Shown piece by piece: positions 25,948 to 33,767 of a DNA stretch of 43,167 bases (position 1 is the stretch's first letter; every line of letters starts with the position of its first letter). Origin of the DNA: Ahrensia sp. (GTDB lineage: Bacteria > Pseudomonadota > Alphaproteobacteria > Rhizobiales > Rhizobiaceae). Position numbers and translations under genes: made by a program. The DNA is taken from positions 1 to 43,167 of the forward strand of contig NZXU01000098.1 of assembly GCA_002698425.1 (NCBI GenBank). The letters run 5' to 3'. The notes beneath the pieces were generated by a model. That model saw only the letters and a list, made by a program, of their open reading frames with translations. It made no database searches and was not told the DNA's origin.

Positions 25948-26784
25948 TCAGTCTTCGCGGTGCCAACTGAGTTTCGAGATCGCCTGCTGGCAGGCGAAAT
26001 CGAGCAGGAAGCCGATGACGCCGATGATCACGACCGTGGCGGCGAGACGGTCATATTCGAGCGTGTCGCGGGCATCGTTGATCGAGTAGCCGAGGCCCGA
26101 GGTGACGCCGAGATATTCGGCGGGCACCAGCACGATCCAGGCGACGCCGAGCGCCAGGCGGATGCCGGTCAGTATGTCCTGGCTGATCGCCGGAAGGATG
26201 ATGACGAACAGCATGTGCCAGGGACGCGCGCCCAGATTGCGCGCGACCTTGAACCAGGACGGATCGACCCGGCGCAGCCCGGCCGCCGTTGAAAACAGGA
26301 TCGGCCATACTGCGGCGACCGCGATCAGGAACACGATGGCCCCGTCCCAGGTCGCAAACGCCATCACCGCGATCGGCATCCAGGACAGCGGTGAAATCAT
26401 CCGCAGAAACTGGAACGGGATGTTGGTGACTTCGCGCAGCACCTGGAAGCGCCCGACAAGGATGCCGACCGGCACGCCGATCGCGACGGCGATGACCATG
26501 CCCTGCAAGACGCGCTGCAGGCTCGGCACGGTCATCCGCATCGCTTCGCCCGAACTCAGCATTTCGCCGAGACGAGTGAGCGCCGGCGCAGGTGCGAAAT
26601 CCGCAAAGGCTGTCGTGGAAGGATTGTTCTGGACGACGTAGCCGCCCGCCCACCACGCCGCGAGCAACAGCGCCATGCCGAGGACTGCGAAACCGAGGCT
26701 CCGCACCACCTTCAACTGGCCGGTCCTGTCAGGATCCGATCCGGCCGCCATTTCGGCCGGATCGGCTGTGATGTCCGTGCTCAC
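25948..26784 (-). CDS. NitT/TauT-type ABC transporter permease
   Basis: The 278-residue membrane protein has about six hydrophobic segments and the permease EAA-type loop (ARNLGARPWHMLFVIILPAISQDILTGIRLALGVAW), of which the core is GARPWHMLFVIILPA. It matches permeases of the SsuC/TauC/NrtB/CynB group, which import nitrate, cyanate, taurine or sulfonates. The start is GTG at 26784, overlapping the binding-protein stop (GTGA). The long upstream in-frame reading lies inside the binding-protein gene and is rejected. Confidence 0.9.
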   Translation of the reverse strand: MSTDITADPAEMAAGSDPDRTGQLKVVRSLGFAVLGMALLLAAWWAGGYVVQNNPSTTAFADFAPAPALTRLGEMLSSGEAMRMTVPSLQRVLQGMVIAVAIGVPVGILVGRFQVLREVTNIPFQFLRMISPLSWMPIAVMAFATWDGAIVFLIAVAAVWPILFSTAAGLRRVDPSWFKVARNLGARPWHMLFVIILPAISQDILTGIRLALGVAWIVLVPAEYLGVTSGLGYSINDARDTLEYDRLAATVVIIGVIGFLLDFACQQAISKLSWHRED

Positions 26785-28043
26785 AGTTCGAGAACCTCTT
26801 CGCGGTTGAACGGATCGCCCGGATTGACGGACGGGTCGTCCTTCCACTCGGGATATTTCTCGAGCGCGTTCTTGACGAAATCGTAGTTGACGAGGTCGTC
26901 GGCCACGAATTGCGGGTCGAGATTGTCGAGGAAGGTCGTATCGCCGCCGACGACGGTCTTGTTCATCTCCTCGACGATCAGTTTGGTGGCCGACGGATAG
27001 GGCCAGGGCTGGAAGTCGATCCGGCCATTGCCCCATTCCGCGGCATGCTTGATCGCCCCGGATTCCTCGTAGGAGGCCTCGTCGGTGTAGAGCGTCATGG
27101 CGCGCTCGACGACCTCGGCCGGCATCGGCAGGAAGCCCTCACCGTCCTTCGACATCAGCCGGGCGGCTTCCTTCTTGTTCTGCGAGGCATAGATCTGCGC
27201 GCGGACGACCGCGTTCATGACCTTCTGCGTCCATTCCTGCTTTTCGGTCGTGGCCTGCTCATGCATGCAGATCACGCAGCAGGGATGGTTCTTCCAGATG
27301 TCGCCGGTGAAGCGCAGCATGCGCGCGCCGGCCTTGATCTCGCCAAGCGCATTGAACGGCTCCGCGACGATGTAGGCGTCGATCTTCTTCGACGCGAGCG
27401 CCGCGGGCATTTCCGGCGGCGGCAGGATCTGCAGGTTGCACTCGTCGGCGGCGAGCGCTTCGCCCTCGCCCTTGATGACCGCCTTCACGCCGGATTTGCG
27501 CAGCGCATATTGCAGCACGATGTTGTGCATCGAGTACCAGAACGGCACCGCGACCTGCTTGCCGCCGAGCTGGCTGAAGTCGGTGATGTCGGTGTGGCCG
27601 CCGACGACGAGGCCGGAGCCGTTGGTGTGCGCCCACGCCATCAGTTTGACCGGGATATTGTTGTTGTAACGCATCCAGACCGGGATCGGCTTGAGGAAGT
27701 GCACCAGGTTGAACTTGCCGGCGACGAAGCCCTCGACCAGCGGCGACCAGCCGCGGATCAGCGTCGGGCGTTCGGTCTTCAAGCCTTCGTCTTCGAAGAA
27801 ATTCATGCCATGGGCGACGAGCAGCGCCGTCGCGTCGGTGATCGGCAGGTAGCCGGTGCGCACCACCTCGTCGGAGGCGGCCGCGAAGGCCGGTGAACTC
27901 ATGGCGCCGATCAACGGACCGAGCGCGGCCATCAGGCCGCCCGCTGCGAACATGTCGAGCGTCTGGCGACGGGTGAAATCGGTCGGGAAATACTCGTCGT
28001 CCCAATCCGTGGTCTTGCCGTCTTTCCTGGATTTGTCAGTCAT
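26781..28043 (-). CDS. ABC transporter substrate-binding protein (NrtA/CmpA-like), Tat-exported
   Basis: The 420-residue protein has a twin-arginine signal (FTRRQTLDMFAAGG, near residue 23) followed by a hydrophobic stretch ending in AFAA. The mature part has YLPITDATALLVAHG and LLVAHGMNFFEDEGL, typical of the NrtA/CmpA/SsuA cluster, then PVWMRYNNNIPVKLM, VAVPFWYSMHNIVLQYAL and IDAYIVAEPFNALGE. It is unusually rich in acidic residues at its N-terminus before the Tat motif. Related proteins bind nitrate, bicarbonate, cyanate or sulfonates; operon partners suggest a nitrogen- and sulfur-containing anion. ATG at 28043 follows GGAAAGGAAACCCC. Confidence 0.9.
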   Translation of the reverse strand: MTDKSRKDGKTTDWDDEYFPTDFTRRQTLDMFAAGGLMAALGPLIGAMSSPAFAAASDEVVRTGYLPITDATALLVAHGMNFFEDEGLKTERPTLIRGWSPLVEGFVAGKFNLVHFLKPIPVWMRYNNNIPVKLMAWAHTNGSGLVVGGHTDITDFSQLGGKQVAVPFWYSMHNIVLQYALRKSGVKAVIKGEGEALAADECNLQILPPPEMPAALASKKIDAYIVAEPFNALGEIKAGARMLRFTGDIWKNHPCCVICMHEQATTEKQEWTQKVMNAVVRAQIYASQNKKEAARLMSKDGEGFLPMPAEVVERAMTLYTDEASYEESGAIKHAAEWGNGRIDFQPWPYPSATKLIVEEMNKTVVGGDTTFLDNLDPQFVADDLVNYDFVKNALEKYPEWKDDPSVNPGDPFNREEVLEL

Positions 28044-28071
28044 GGGGTTTCCTTTCCGTGCTGGATTGAAA

Positions 28072-28911
28072 TCAACGGGCCGCGGGCAGCGCGGAAGTCC
28101 GCGTCTGTCCGTCGTCAGTTGAACGGAGGCTTGGCGCCGGTTCGGCAGTCGGCCGCAGGCCGCGGCCCGCGGCGTTCTCGTAGGCAGCGGCGAGACGGCC
28201 GCGCGCCTTGGCGTATTCCGGCGTGCGCAGATCGTCCCGGTTTTCCAGCTCGATCGGAACGATCTCGCTGATGCGTCCGGGATTTGCGGCGAGCACCACG
28301 GCGCGTTCGGCCATGGTTACCGCTTCGGGCAGGTCATGCGTCACCAGAACCAGCGTGATCCCGAGATCCTTGGCGATGCGGCGAACATCGCGCTGCAGGC
28401 TTCCGCGGGTGAAGGCGTCGAGCGCCGAAAAGGGTTCGTCGAGGAACAGGATTTCCGGGCTCGGGGTCAGCGACCGTGCGAGCGCAACGCGCTGCTGCTG
28501 GCCGCCGGAAAGGTCCTGCACGTTGCGATCGGCATAGTCGGACAATTCCACCAGCTTGAGCATTTCGGGAACGCGGCTTGCGATTTCCCTTGTGCGCCCG
28601 GTGAAGCGCAGGCCGAGCGCCACGTTCTGGGCGACCGTCATCCAGGGATAGAGCGACGGCTGCTGGAACATCACCACCCAGCGCGGCGATGGAGCCTCCA
28701 CCCGGGCGCCGTCGATGAAGACCTTGCCCGATGTCGGCGCGAGCAGACCCGACATGATGTGTAAAAGCGTCGACTTGCCACAACCGGACCGGCCGACAAG
28801 CGCTAGCGCCTCTCCCGGTTTCACCTCAAGATCGATATCCGAAAGGGCTTGCTGCCGGCCGCGCCTGTAGGTGTGACTGATCTTTTCGACAGCGAGATGA
28901 GCACCCTTCAA
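28072..28911 (-). CDS. NitT/TauT-type ABC transporter ATP-binding protein
   Basis: The protein of about 279 residues has Walker A GRSGCGKST, Q-loop FQQPSLYPW, signature LSGGQQQRVALARSL, Walker B ILFLDEP and switch H (VLVTHDLPEAV), all of the SsuB/TauB/NrtD type. I choose TTG at 28911 because AGGGGA sits six bases upstream; the alternative ATG at 28932 overlaps an operator-like palindrome (28928-28943) and has a poor ribosome binding site. It is the first gene of the eight-gene operon that ends with cyanase and is divergent from tetR. Confidence 0.9.
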   Translation of the reverse strand: MKGAHLAVEKISHTYRRGRQQALSDIDLEVKPGEALALVGRSGCGKSTLLHIMSGLLAPTSGKVFIDGARVEAPSPRWVVMFQQPSLYPWMTVAQNVALGLRFTGRTREIASRVPEMLKLVELSDYADRNVQDLSGGQQQRVALARSLTPSPEILFLDEPFSALDAFTRGSLQRDVRRIAKDLGITLVLVTHDLPEAVTMAERAVVLAANPGRISEIVPIELENRDDLRTPEYAKARGRLAAAYENAAGRGLRPTAEPAPSLRSTDDGQTRTSALPAAR

Positions 28912-28927
28912 GGTATTTCCCCTATGC

Positions 28928-28943
28928 AACATACCGTTCTGTT
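28928..28943. promoter_or_regulatory. operator-like palindrome 1 (AACA-N8-TGTT)
   Basis: AACATACCGTTCTGTT is one of two matching 16-bp sites between the ABC operon and tetR. Its outer arms AACA/TGTT are an exact inverted repeat. The size and location fit a TetR dimer site just upstream of the ABC ATPase gene. Confidence 0.6.
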
Positions 28944-28979
28944 TCCCTGCAAGCAGGAAGCGTGCCAAACCGCATAAAA

Positions 28980-28995
28980 AACATAACGGTCTGTT
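28980..28995. promoter_or_regulatory. operator-like palindrome 2 (AACA-N8-TGTT)
   Basis: AACATAACGGTCTGTT repeats site 1 with 14 of 16 bases identical and lies 52 bp further, close to five helical turns, on the same face of the DNA. Both are followed by TCC. Cooperative binding of two TetR dimers is a reasonable reading. Confidence 0.6.
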
Positions 28996-29091
28996 TCCTT
29001 TGGATTTTTCCCGAGGCGCCCGGAATTCCGGCGTTTTTGCGATGCACAAAGATAAGGCGCTGCTCGAAAAAACGTCAGAAAGCGGAGGAAG

Positions 29092-29108
29092 GTGTACTCC
29101 GGGTACAC
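29092..29108. promoter_or_regulatory. 17-bp inverted repeat GTGTAC-N5-GTACAC
   Basis: GTGTAC and GTACAC are perfect 6-bp arms around TCCGG, in the tetR/ABC divergent region (28912-29196), about 90 bp before tetR. It is unlike the AACA-N8-TGTT sites, so a second regulator may bind here. No gene fits in this 285-bp stretch. Confidence 0.45.
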
Positions 29109-29163
29109 TCGCCTTCAGCGGATTTTCTACCCGTTGAAAAAGGTCTCCCGGCGATCTAAGGGA

Positions 29164-29179
29164 TAATGATCGTTCTGTT
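29164..29179. promoter_or_regulatory. degenerate third copy of the operator-like site near tetR
   Basis: TAATGATCGTTCTGTT keeps the half CGTTCTGTT of site 1 exactly but not the left arm (10 of 16 match). It ends 17 bp before the tetR start, where it could mediate autoregulation. Confidence 0.35.
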
Positions 29180-29196
29180 CACCCTGGGAGGTCGCC

Positions 29197-29799
29197 GTGA
29201 CCGCCGAACCCGCCACAACCGCCGCGGACAACATCGCCCACTACCCGGGAGCCGCGCGGGAACGCCTGCTTCTGGCGGCCAGCGATCTCTTCTGCCGCTA
29301 CGGGATCAACGCGACGGGCGTCGACGCGATCGTTGCCGCCGCCGGCACCGCCAAGACCACCCTCTACAAGGCCTTCGGATCGAAGGAAGGCCTGATCGAG
29401 GCCGTATTGGAGCGGGAAGGGTCGACATGGCGCGAATGGTTCTCGGCGGAAGTCGACGCCCTGCCCGGCACCGCCAGCGACAGGCTCGTGCATCTCTTTG
29501 ACGTACTGAAAAAGTGGTTTGCCGAAGAGAACTTCTACGGCTGTCCCTTCATCAACGCGGTCGGCGAGCATGACAAGGAAGACGACCGCATCCGCCTGCT
29601 GACGCTCAAGCACAAGAAGATCGTGCTGGACAAGATTACCGAACTCGCCCGCGACGCCCGTCCGGACGATCCGGACGGTCTCACTCACGAGCTTAATCTT
29701 CTGATTGACGGCGCCATCGTCGCCGCGCTGATCACACGCGACCCCAATGTCGCCGATCATGGCCGGAATGCCGCCGCGCGCCTGATGGCCAATGGATGA
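29197..29799 (+). CDS. TetR family transcriptional regulator
   Basis: The 200-residue protein has an N-terminal helix-turn-helix (RLLLAASDLFCRYGINATGV, then IVAAAGTAKTTLYKAFGSKEGL) typical of TetR repressors and a helical ligand domain with GCPFINAVGEH. GTG at 29197 has GGGAGG upstream. Its stop overlaps the ATG of the amidohydrolase gene (ATGA). Being divergent from the ABC-cyanase operon with repeated palindromes in between, it very likely controls both arms. Confidence 0.92.
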   Translation: MTAEPATTAADNIAHYPGAARERLLLAASDLFCRYGINATGVDAIVAAAGTAKTTLYKAFGSKEGLIEAVLEREGSTWREWFSAEVDALPGTASDRLVHLFDVLKKWFAEENFYGCPFINAVGEHDKEDDRIRLLTLKHKKIVLDKITELARDARPDDPDGLTHELNLLIDGAIVAALITRDPNVADHGRNAAARLMANG

Positions 29800-31355
29800 A
29801 CGATAGTCGCTCGTTTCTCCTGACCGCCGGCGCCATCCTTGCCGGTTTTCGCCCCGAGGACGACCCGAACGGCCTCGCCGATACGGCGATCCTCGTCAAA
29901 GACGGAAAGATCGCCGAGATCGGACCCGTTTCCGAGCTAACCGCGCGCCATCCGTATCTGCCGCGCGAAGGCGGCGGGGAGATGATCGCCCTGCCCAGCT
30001 TCGTCAACAGCCACCACCATTTCGGCATCACGCCCTTGATGGGCGGTGTCCCCTTCGCGCCGCTGGAGTTCTGGCTGCCGCGCTTTCGCGCCATGCGCAG
30101 CCTAGGCCACCGTCTCGACACGCTCTATTCGGCGATCGAGATGCTGGAAAGCGGCACCACCACGGTCCATCACATCAATAGCGGCCTTGTCGGGACGCCG
30201 GAGACCTGGGAGACCGCGACGGACGCCATCCTCGCCGCCTATGGCGAGGCCGGCATGCGGGTCTCCTATTCCTTCATGATGCGCGACCGCAACGTGCTCT
30301 CATATGACGACGATGCGAAGCTGCTCGCAACGCTCCCGGACGCCCTCCGCGACTGGATCGCTCCGCAACTGACGGCGGCGGCAACGCCGACACGCGACTA
30401 TATGGATTTCTTCGAGGCCATGCGGGACCGCCATGCCGGCGATCCCAATCTCCGGATGAGCCTTGCGCCGGCCAATCTCCACTGGTGCAGCGACGAGAGC
30501 CTGCAGCTGATCTTCGAGACGGCGCGCAAACACGGCGCCGCCGTCCACATGCATCTGCTGGAAACGGAGCGGCAGGCGCGGTTTGCCGAAACGCGCTACG
30601 GCCACACGGCGATCCAGCACCTCGGCGCGCTCGGCTGTCTCGGCCCGGAGCTGACGCTTGGCCATGGTAACTGGGCATCCGAAGCCGACCTCGAACTGCT
30701 CGGCGAATGCGGCTGCATGGTTTGCCACAATGCCAGCTCAGGCCTGCGCCTCGGCAGCGGCATCGCGCCGGTCAACCGGATGCGTGCGAGGAATATTCCG
30801 GTCGCGCTCGGCATCGACCAGTCCAACATCACCGATGACCGCGACATGACCGTCGAGATGAAGCTGGTCTGGGCGCTGCATCGCGAAACCGGCCTGTTCA
30901 ACGACCGCCCCGATGCGGCAAGCGTGCTGCGGATGGCGACGGAGCATGGCGCACGCTCGACCGGTTTCGGCGGTGTTGCGGGACGGCTGGAGCCGGGCAT
31001 GCAGGCCGATATCGTGCTGATGCGCCGGTCGGAGATCGAGCGCCCCTTCGTTTCACCACGCACGCCGCTGGCCGAAACCGTGCTCCACCGCGCCTCAAAA
31101 GCCGCGATCGATCAGGTCTTCGTCGCCGGACGCAAGGTGGTCGAAAACGGCCGTGTGACCGGCATCGATCGCGATGCAGTCATGCAGGAAATCGAGCGCA
31201 TCCTCGCAGCGCCCGAAACGCCGGAAGAAGCGCATGGCTGGGACATGGTGAACGCCATGATCCCGCATCTGGAAAAATTCATCGGCGGAACCGGCGTTGT
31301 CACCGACCACACGCCGTACCGCTACAACCAGTTTCATCCGGCCGTAAAAAGCTAG
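29796..31355 (+). CDS. TRZ/ATZ-type amidohydrolase (cytosine-deaminase-like superfamily)
   Basis: The 519-residue metal-dependent hydrolase has NSHHHFG (H73, H75), HMHLLETERQ with H253, GHGNW with H290 and GIDQSN with D341, the single-metal set of the AtzB/TrzN/8-oxoguanine-deaminase group, plus a C-terminal composite beta-domain (GRLEPGMQADIVLMR). Members remove amino or other leaving groups from triazines, purines or related N-heterocycles. It is translationally coupled to tetR, which ties it to the ABC-cyanase operon rather than to the Pot-type operon it meets tail to tail (4-bp overlap of stops, CTAG 31352-31355). It is longer than most relatives by roughly 50-60 residues, mainly at the C-terminus. 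The substrate is unknown. Confidence 0.87.
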   Translation: MNDSRSFLLTAGAILAGFRPEDDPNGLADTAILVKDGKIAEIGPVSELTARHPYLPREGGGEMIALPSFVNSHHHFGITPLMGGVPFAPLEFWLPRFRAMRSLGHRLDTLYSAIEMLESGTTTVHHINSGLVGTPETWETATDAILAAYGEAGMRVSYSFMMRDRNVLSYDDDAKLLATLPDALRDWIAPQLTAAATPTRDYMDFFEAMRDRHAGDPNLRMSLAPANLHWCSDESLQLIFETARKHGAAVHMHLLETERQARFAETRYGHTAIQHLGALGCLGPELTLGHGNWASEADLELLGECGCMVCHNASSGLRLGSGIAPVNRMRARNIPVALGIDQSNITDDRDMTVEMKLVWALHRETGLFNDRPDAASVLRMATEHGARSTGFGGVAGRLEPGMQADIVLMRRSEIERPFVSPRTPLAETVLHRASKAAIDQVFVAGRKVVENGRVTGIDRDAVMQEIERILAAPETPEEAHGWDMVNAMIPHLEKFIGGTGVVTDHTPYRYNQFHPAVKS

Positions 31356-32230
31356 AGCCCAAGCGCTTGATAATGGTCGTTGATCGCACCCGCGGTCGTC
31401 CACCACACCGTATCACCGCCCCTTTCCAGGATATGGCCGAGCGCACGCTCCAAGTGCCGGAAGCGATGCGGCTGGCCCATCAAATAGGCATGCAGCGCGA
31501 TGCCCATGACCAGCGGCCGCCGTTCGCTTTCGGCCAGCATGACCTCGAAGGCATCGACGATCATGTCGGCGAAGTCCGCACCTTCGTGCTTGCGGCCGAC
31601 GATCTGCGGGATGTCGTTCAGTTCCTGCGGATAAGGGACGGACAGGATGCGGCCTTTGCGCGTCTCCATCCAGACCGGCTGGTCGTCATGGCACCAGTCG
31701 AGCAGGTAGTCGTACCCCGCCTCCTGCAACAGGTCCGGCGTGACACGGCTCTGCGATATCCACGGGCCGAGCCACCCCTTCGGCGGCCTGCCCTCGTGCC
31801 GGGCGAGAATCTCGGTCGCTTCGGCGATCAGCCGCGCTTCCTCGGCTTCCGACAGCACGCCCTGCATCTCGGCATTGGTGCGCCCGTGGCCTGCGATCTC
31901 GTCGCCCCGATCGCGAAACGCCGCGACGACCTCAGGCGCGACATCGTACATCTCGCTGTTGACCATAGCGGTACAGGGCACGCCGAGCCGGTCGAACAGT
32001 TCGATCATCCGCCAGACTCCGACCCGGTTGCCGTAATCGCGCCAGGCATAGTTGAGGATGTCCGGCTGCGGTCCGCCATAGCTCAGTTCCGCCCCCAGCC
32101 CCTCGCCAAAAGCGAAAAACTCCAGGTTCATGCCGAGATAGACCGCGAGCCTCCTGCCGTCCGGCCAGGAAAAATCAGGGCGACCGATGATCGGCGAATA
32201 GGGATAACGGCCGTGATGAGGAAGCGGCAC
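31352..32230 (-). CDS. polysaccharide-deacetylase-fold hydrolase, allantoinase (PuuE)-like
   Basis: The 292-residue protein has the NodB-type fold: RLAVYLGMNLEFF at the start, MVNSEMYD, DRGDEIAGHGRTNAEM with the His-rich strand, GWLGPWISQSRVTPDLLQEAGYDYLLDW and LHAYLMGQPHRFRHLERALGHI at the end. The sequence is closer to the PuuE allantoinase / ureide-hydrolase branch than to chitin deacetylases, and there is no signal peptide, so it acts on a small cytoplasmic substrate. GTG at 32230 is two bases after the stop of the flavin reductase gene; a longer reading would run into that gene. It ends the Pot-type operon. Confidence 0.8.
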   Translation of the reverse strand: MPLPHHGRYPYSPIIGRPDFSWPDGRRLAVYLGMNLEFFAFGEGLGAELSYGGPQPDILNYAWRDYGNRVGVWRMIELFDRLGVPCTAMVNSEMYDVAPEVVAAFRDRGDEIAGHGRTNAEMQGVLSEAEEARLIAEATEILARHEGRPPKGWLGPWISQSRVTPDLLQEAGYDYLLDWCHDDQPVWMETRKGRILSVPYPQELNDIPQIVGRKHEGADFADMIVDAFEVMLAESERRPLVMGIALHAYLMGQPHRFRHLERALGHILERGGDTVWWTTAGAINDHYQALGL

Positions 32231-32232
32231 GG

Positions 32233-32898
32233 CTAGCTCTCTTCTTTTACCGGCCGCTTGCCGAGCGCCCACTCGTCCGCCGTCAGCGTCTTGATCTCGA
32301 ACTGGTCCCGTATCCGGCAATAGGAATGGCCGCCAAGCCGGCCGACCGCATCCATGCCGTGCTGATCGACATGCAGGCGCTCATTGACGAGATCGTCGCG
32401 CACGAACACGCCGAGTACCTCGCCGAGAATGATCTCGCGCGCCCGGCTGATCTCCAGCGTCATGGTGCGGCGGCACTCCAGCGCCGCCGGCGCGTCCAGA
32501 ATGCGCGGGCTACGCACCATCTGTCCCGGCACAGTCGTCAGACCGGCCTCGGCCAATTCGTCCACCTCCGGCCCGAACTTGATCGCACAGACCTCCATTT
32601 TTTCGACGATCGCGTAATCGGCGATGTGCACCGTGAATTCCTCGGTCTCGCGAATATTGCGCGCGGTATCCTTGAAACGCATGTCGGCATGGTTCTCCAC
32701 ACCGATAGCGACGATGGCGGGATCGTGGGTCAATACGTTGAAGAAGGAGAACGGTCCGGCATTCGCCTGCCCGTCGAGCCCCATGGTCGTCACCAGAGCG
32801 ATCGGGCGCGGGATCACGGTTCCGATTAGCAGCTTGTAGCGGTCCCGCTCGCTGAGTGCGGAAAAGTCGAAATGGGCATGGCTCGTCGGTTTCGTCAT
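32233..32898 (-). CDS. flavin reductase-like FMN-binding split-barrel protein
   Basis: The 221-residue protein has the flavin reductase domain: IPRPIALVTTMGLDGQANAGPFSFFNVLTHDPA, of which ALVTTMGLDGQANAGPFSF is the FMN-binding core, and KDTARNIRETEEFTVHIADY. Such proteins supply reduced FMN to monooxygenases or act directly as flavoenzymes. The GGHSYCRIRDQFEI end is common in the longer DIM6/NTAB-type group. No monooxygenase is in the same operon. It begins 8 bp after the GNAT gene and precedes the deacetylase-like gene by two bases. Confidence 0.85.
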   Translation of the reverse strand: MTKPTSHAHFDFSALSERDRYKLLIGTVIPRPIALVTTMGLDGQANAGPFSFFNVLTHDPAIVAIGVENHADMRFKDTARNIRETEEFTVHIADYAIVEKMEVCAIKFGPEVDELAEAGLTTVPGQMVRSPRILDAPAALECRRTMTLEISRAREIILGEVLGVFVRDDLVNERLHVDQHGMDAVGRLGGHSYCRIRDQFEIKTLTADEWALGKRPVKEES

Positions 32899-32906
32899 TG
32901 GGCGGA

Positions 32907-33767
32907 TCAGCCGAGTTCGAAGGTGGTGATGCCGAAGATGCGATGGATCGGCAGTTTCGGGTCGGCACCACGATACATGCGCGCGGTTTCGAATACCGGC
33001 GCGAGCCCAGCTCGAACGGCAATCGCTACCGCGGCTACGTTGTCCTCCGGCGTATCGAGGGAGACTTCGGCATCTGACGGCATCGTGTCGACGAGCGCGG
33101 CAAACAGCGCTTCGGCGATTTCGGGATCGTCGGCGAAGAGCGGTCCGATCTTGTAACCCGCACGGCAGGTCCGGATCGTGCCGTATCCGAAAATGGCGCC
33201 GTCCTTCACCGCCACGCGGCTCTGCCGACGCACGCCGTCCGGCGGCAACGTCCAGTCGGCGACGAACGCGCTCCTGTCGACCGGAAAATTCGACCGGTCA
33301 TAGGCGATCATCGCTTCGATGTCGCTCGGCCTGACAGAACGGATTTCGCAGCCGATCGCGGAACCAGCCATCCTCAACGGAACGCCGGTATGCCTGATGT
33401 TCCGCCCGGAAAGGATGAAACCGCTCTTCCGGTAATTGTCCTGCTGCGCCACAACCCCGTCGAGCCCGACGGTCCGTCCGTCGAGATGGCGCATGCCCGC
33501 GTTCCAGATGGCCATTCCCGCCCCCGAACCGCGGTAGTCCGGACGCACGATATAGAAGCCGAGGAAGCCGAAATCGGCGCCATAGCGAACGACCGAGATC
33601 GACGAGACCGGTTCGTCTTCGACGAAGCCCATCAGGAACCCGTCCGGATCGGCCGCAAAAAACGCGCTCAGATCGTCGAGACCGGGATTCCAGCCTTCGC
33701 CGGCAGCCCATTCGACGGCGGTCGAGAACTCTGCCTCGCTGGCCGGGCGGATGACGATATCCGTCAT
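32907..33767 (-). CDS. GNAT-family N-acetyltransferase with two GNAT-like domains
   Basis: The 286-residue protein has an N-terminal GNAT domain (IVRPDYRGSGAGMAIWNAG contains the acetyl-CoA loop R/GxGxG-like RGSGAG) and a second, degenerate GNAT-like domain from about residue 150 (the Acetyltransf_18 type), with NVAAVAIAVRAGL and ARMYRG near the end. ATG at 33767 overlaps the racemase stop (ATGA). The substrate is probably an amine intermediate of this operon; polyamine or amino-acid acetylation is possible but unproven. Confidence 0.82.
   Translation of the reverse strand: MTDIVIRPASEAEFSTAVEWAAGEGWNPGLDDLSAFFAADPDGFLMGFVEDEPVSSISVVRYGADFGFLGFYIVRPDYRGSGAGMAIWNAGMRHLDGRTVGLDGVVAQQDNYRKSGFILSGRNIRHTGVPLRMAGSAIGCEIRSVRPSDIEAMIAYDRSNFPVDRSAFVADWTLPPDGVRRQSRVAVKDGAIFGYGTIRTCRAGYKIGPLFADDPEIAEALFAALVDTMPSDAEVSLDTPEDNVAAVAIAVRAGLAPVFETARMYRGADPKLPIHRIFGITTFELG

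Noticed and set aside
31352..32230. Missing kynurenine formamidase
   Set aside because: The sequence has the polysaccharide-deacetylase fold, not the KynB or esterase fold, and lies in a different operon.
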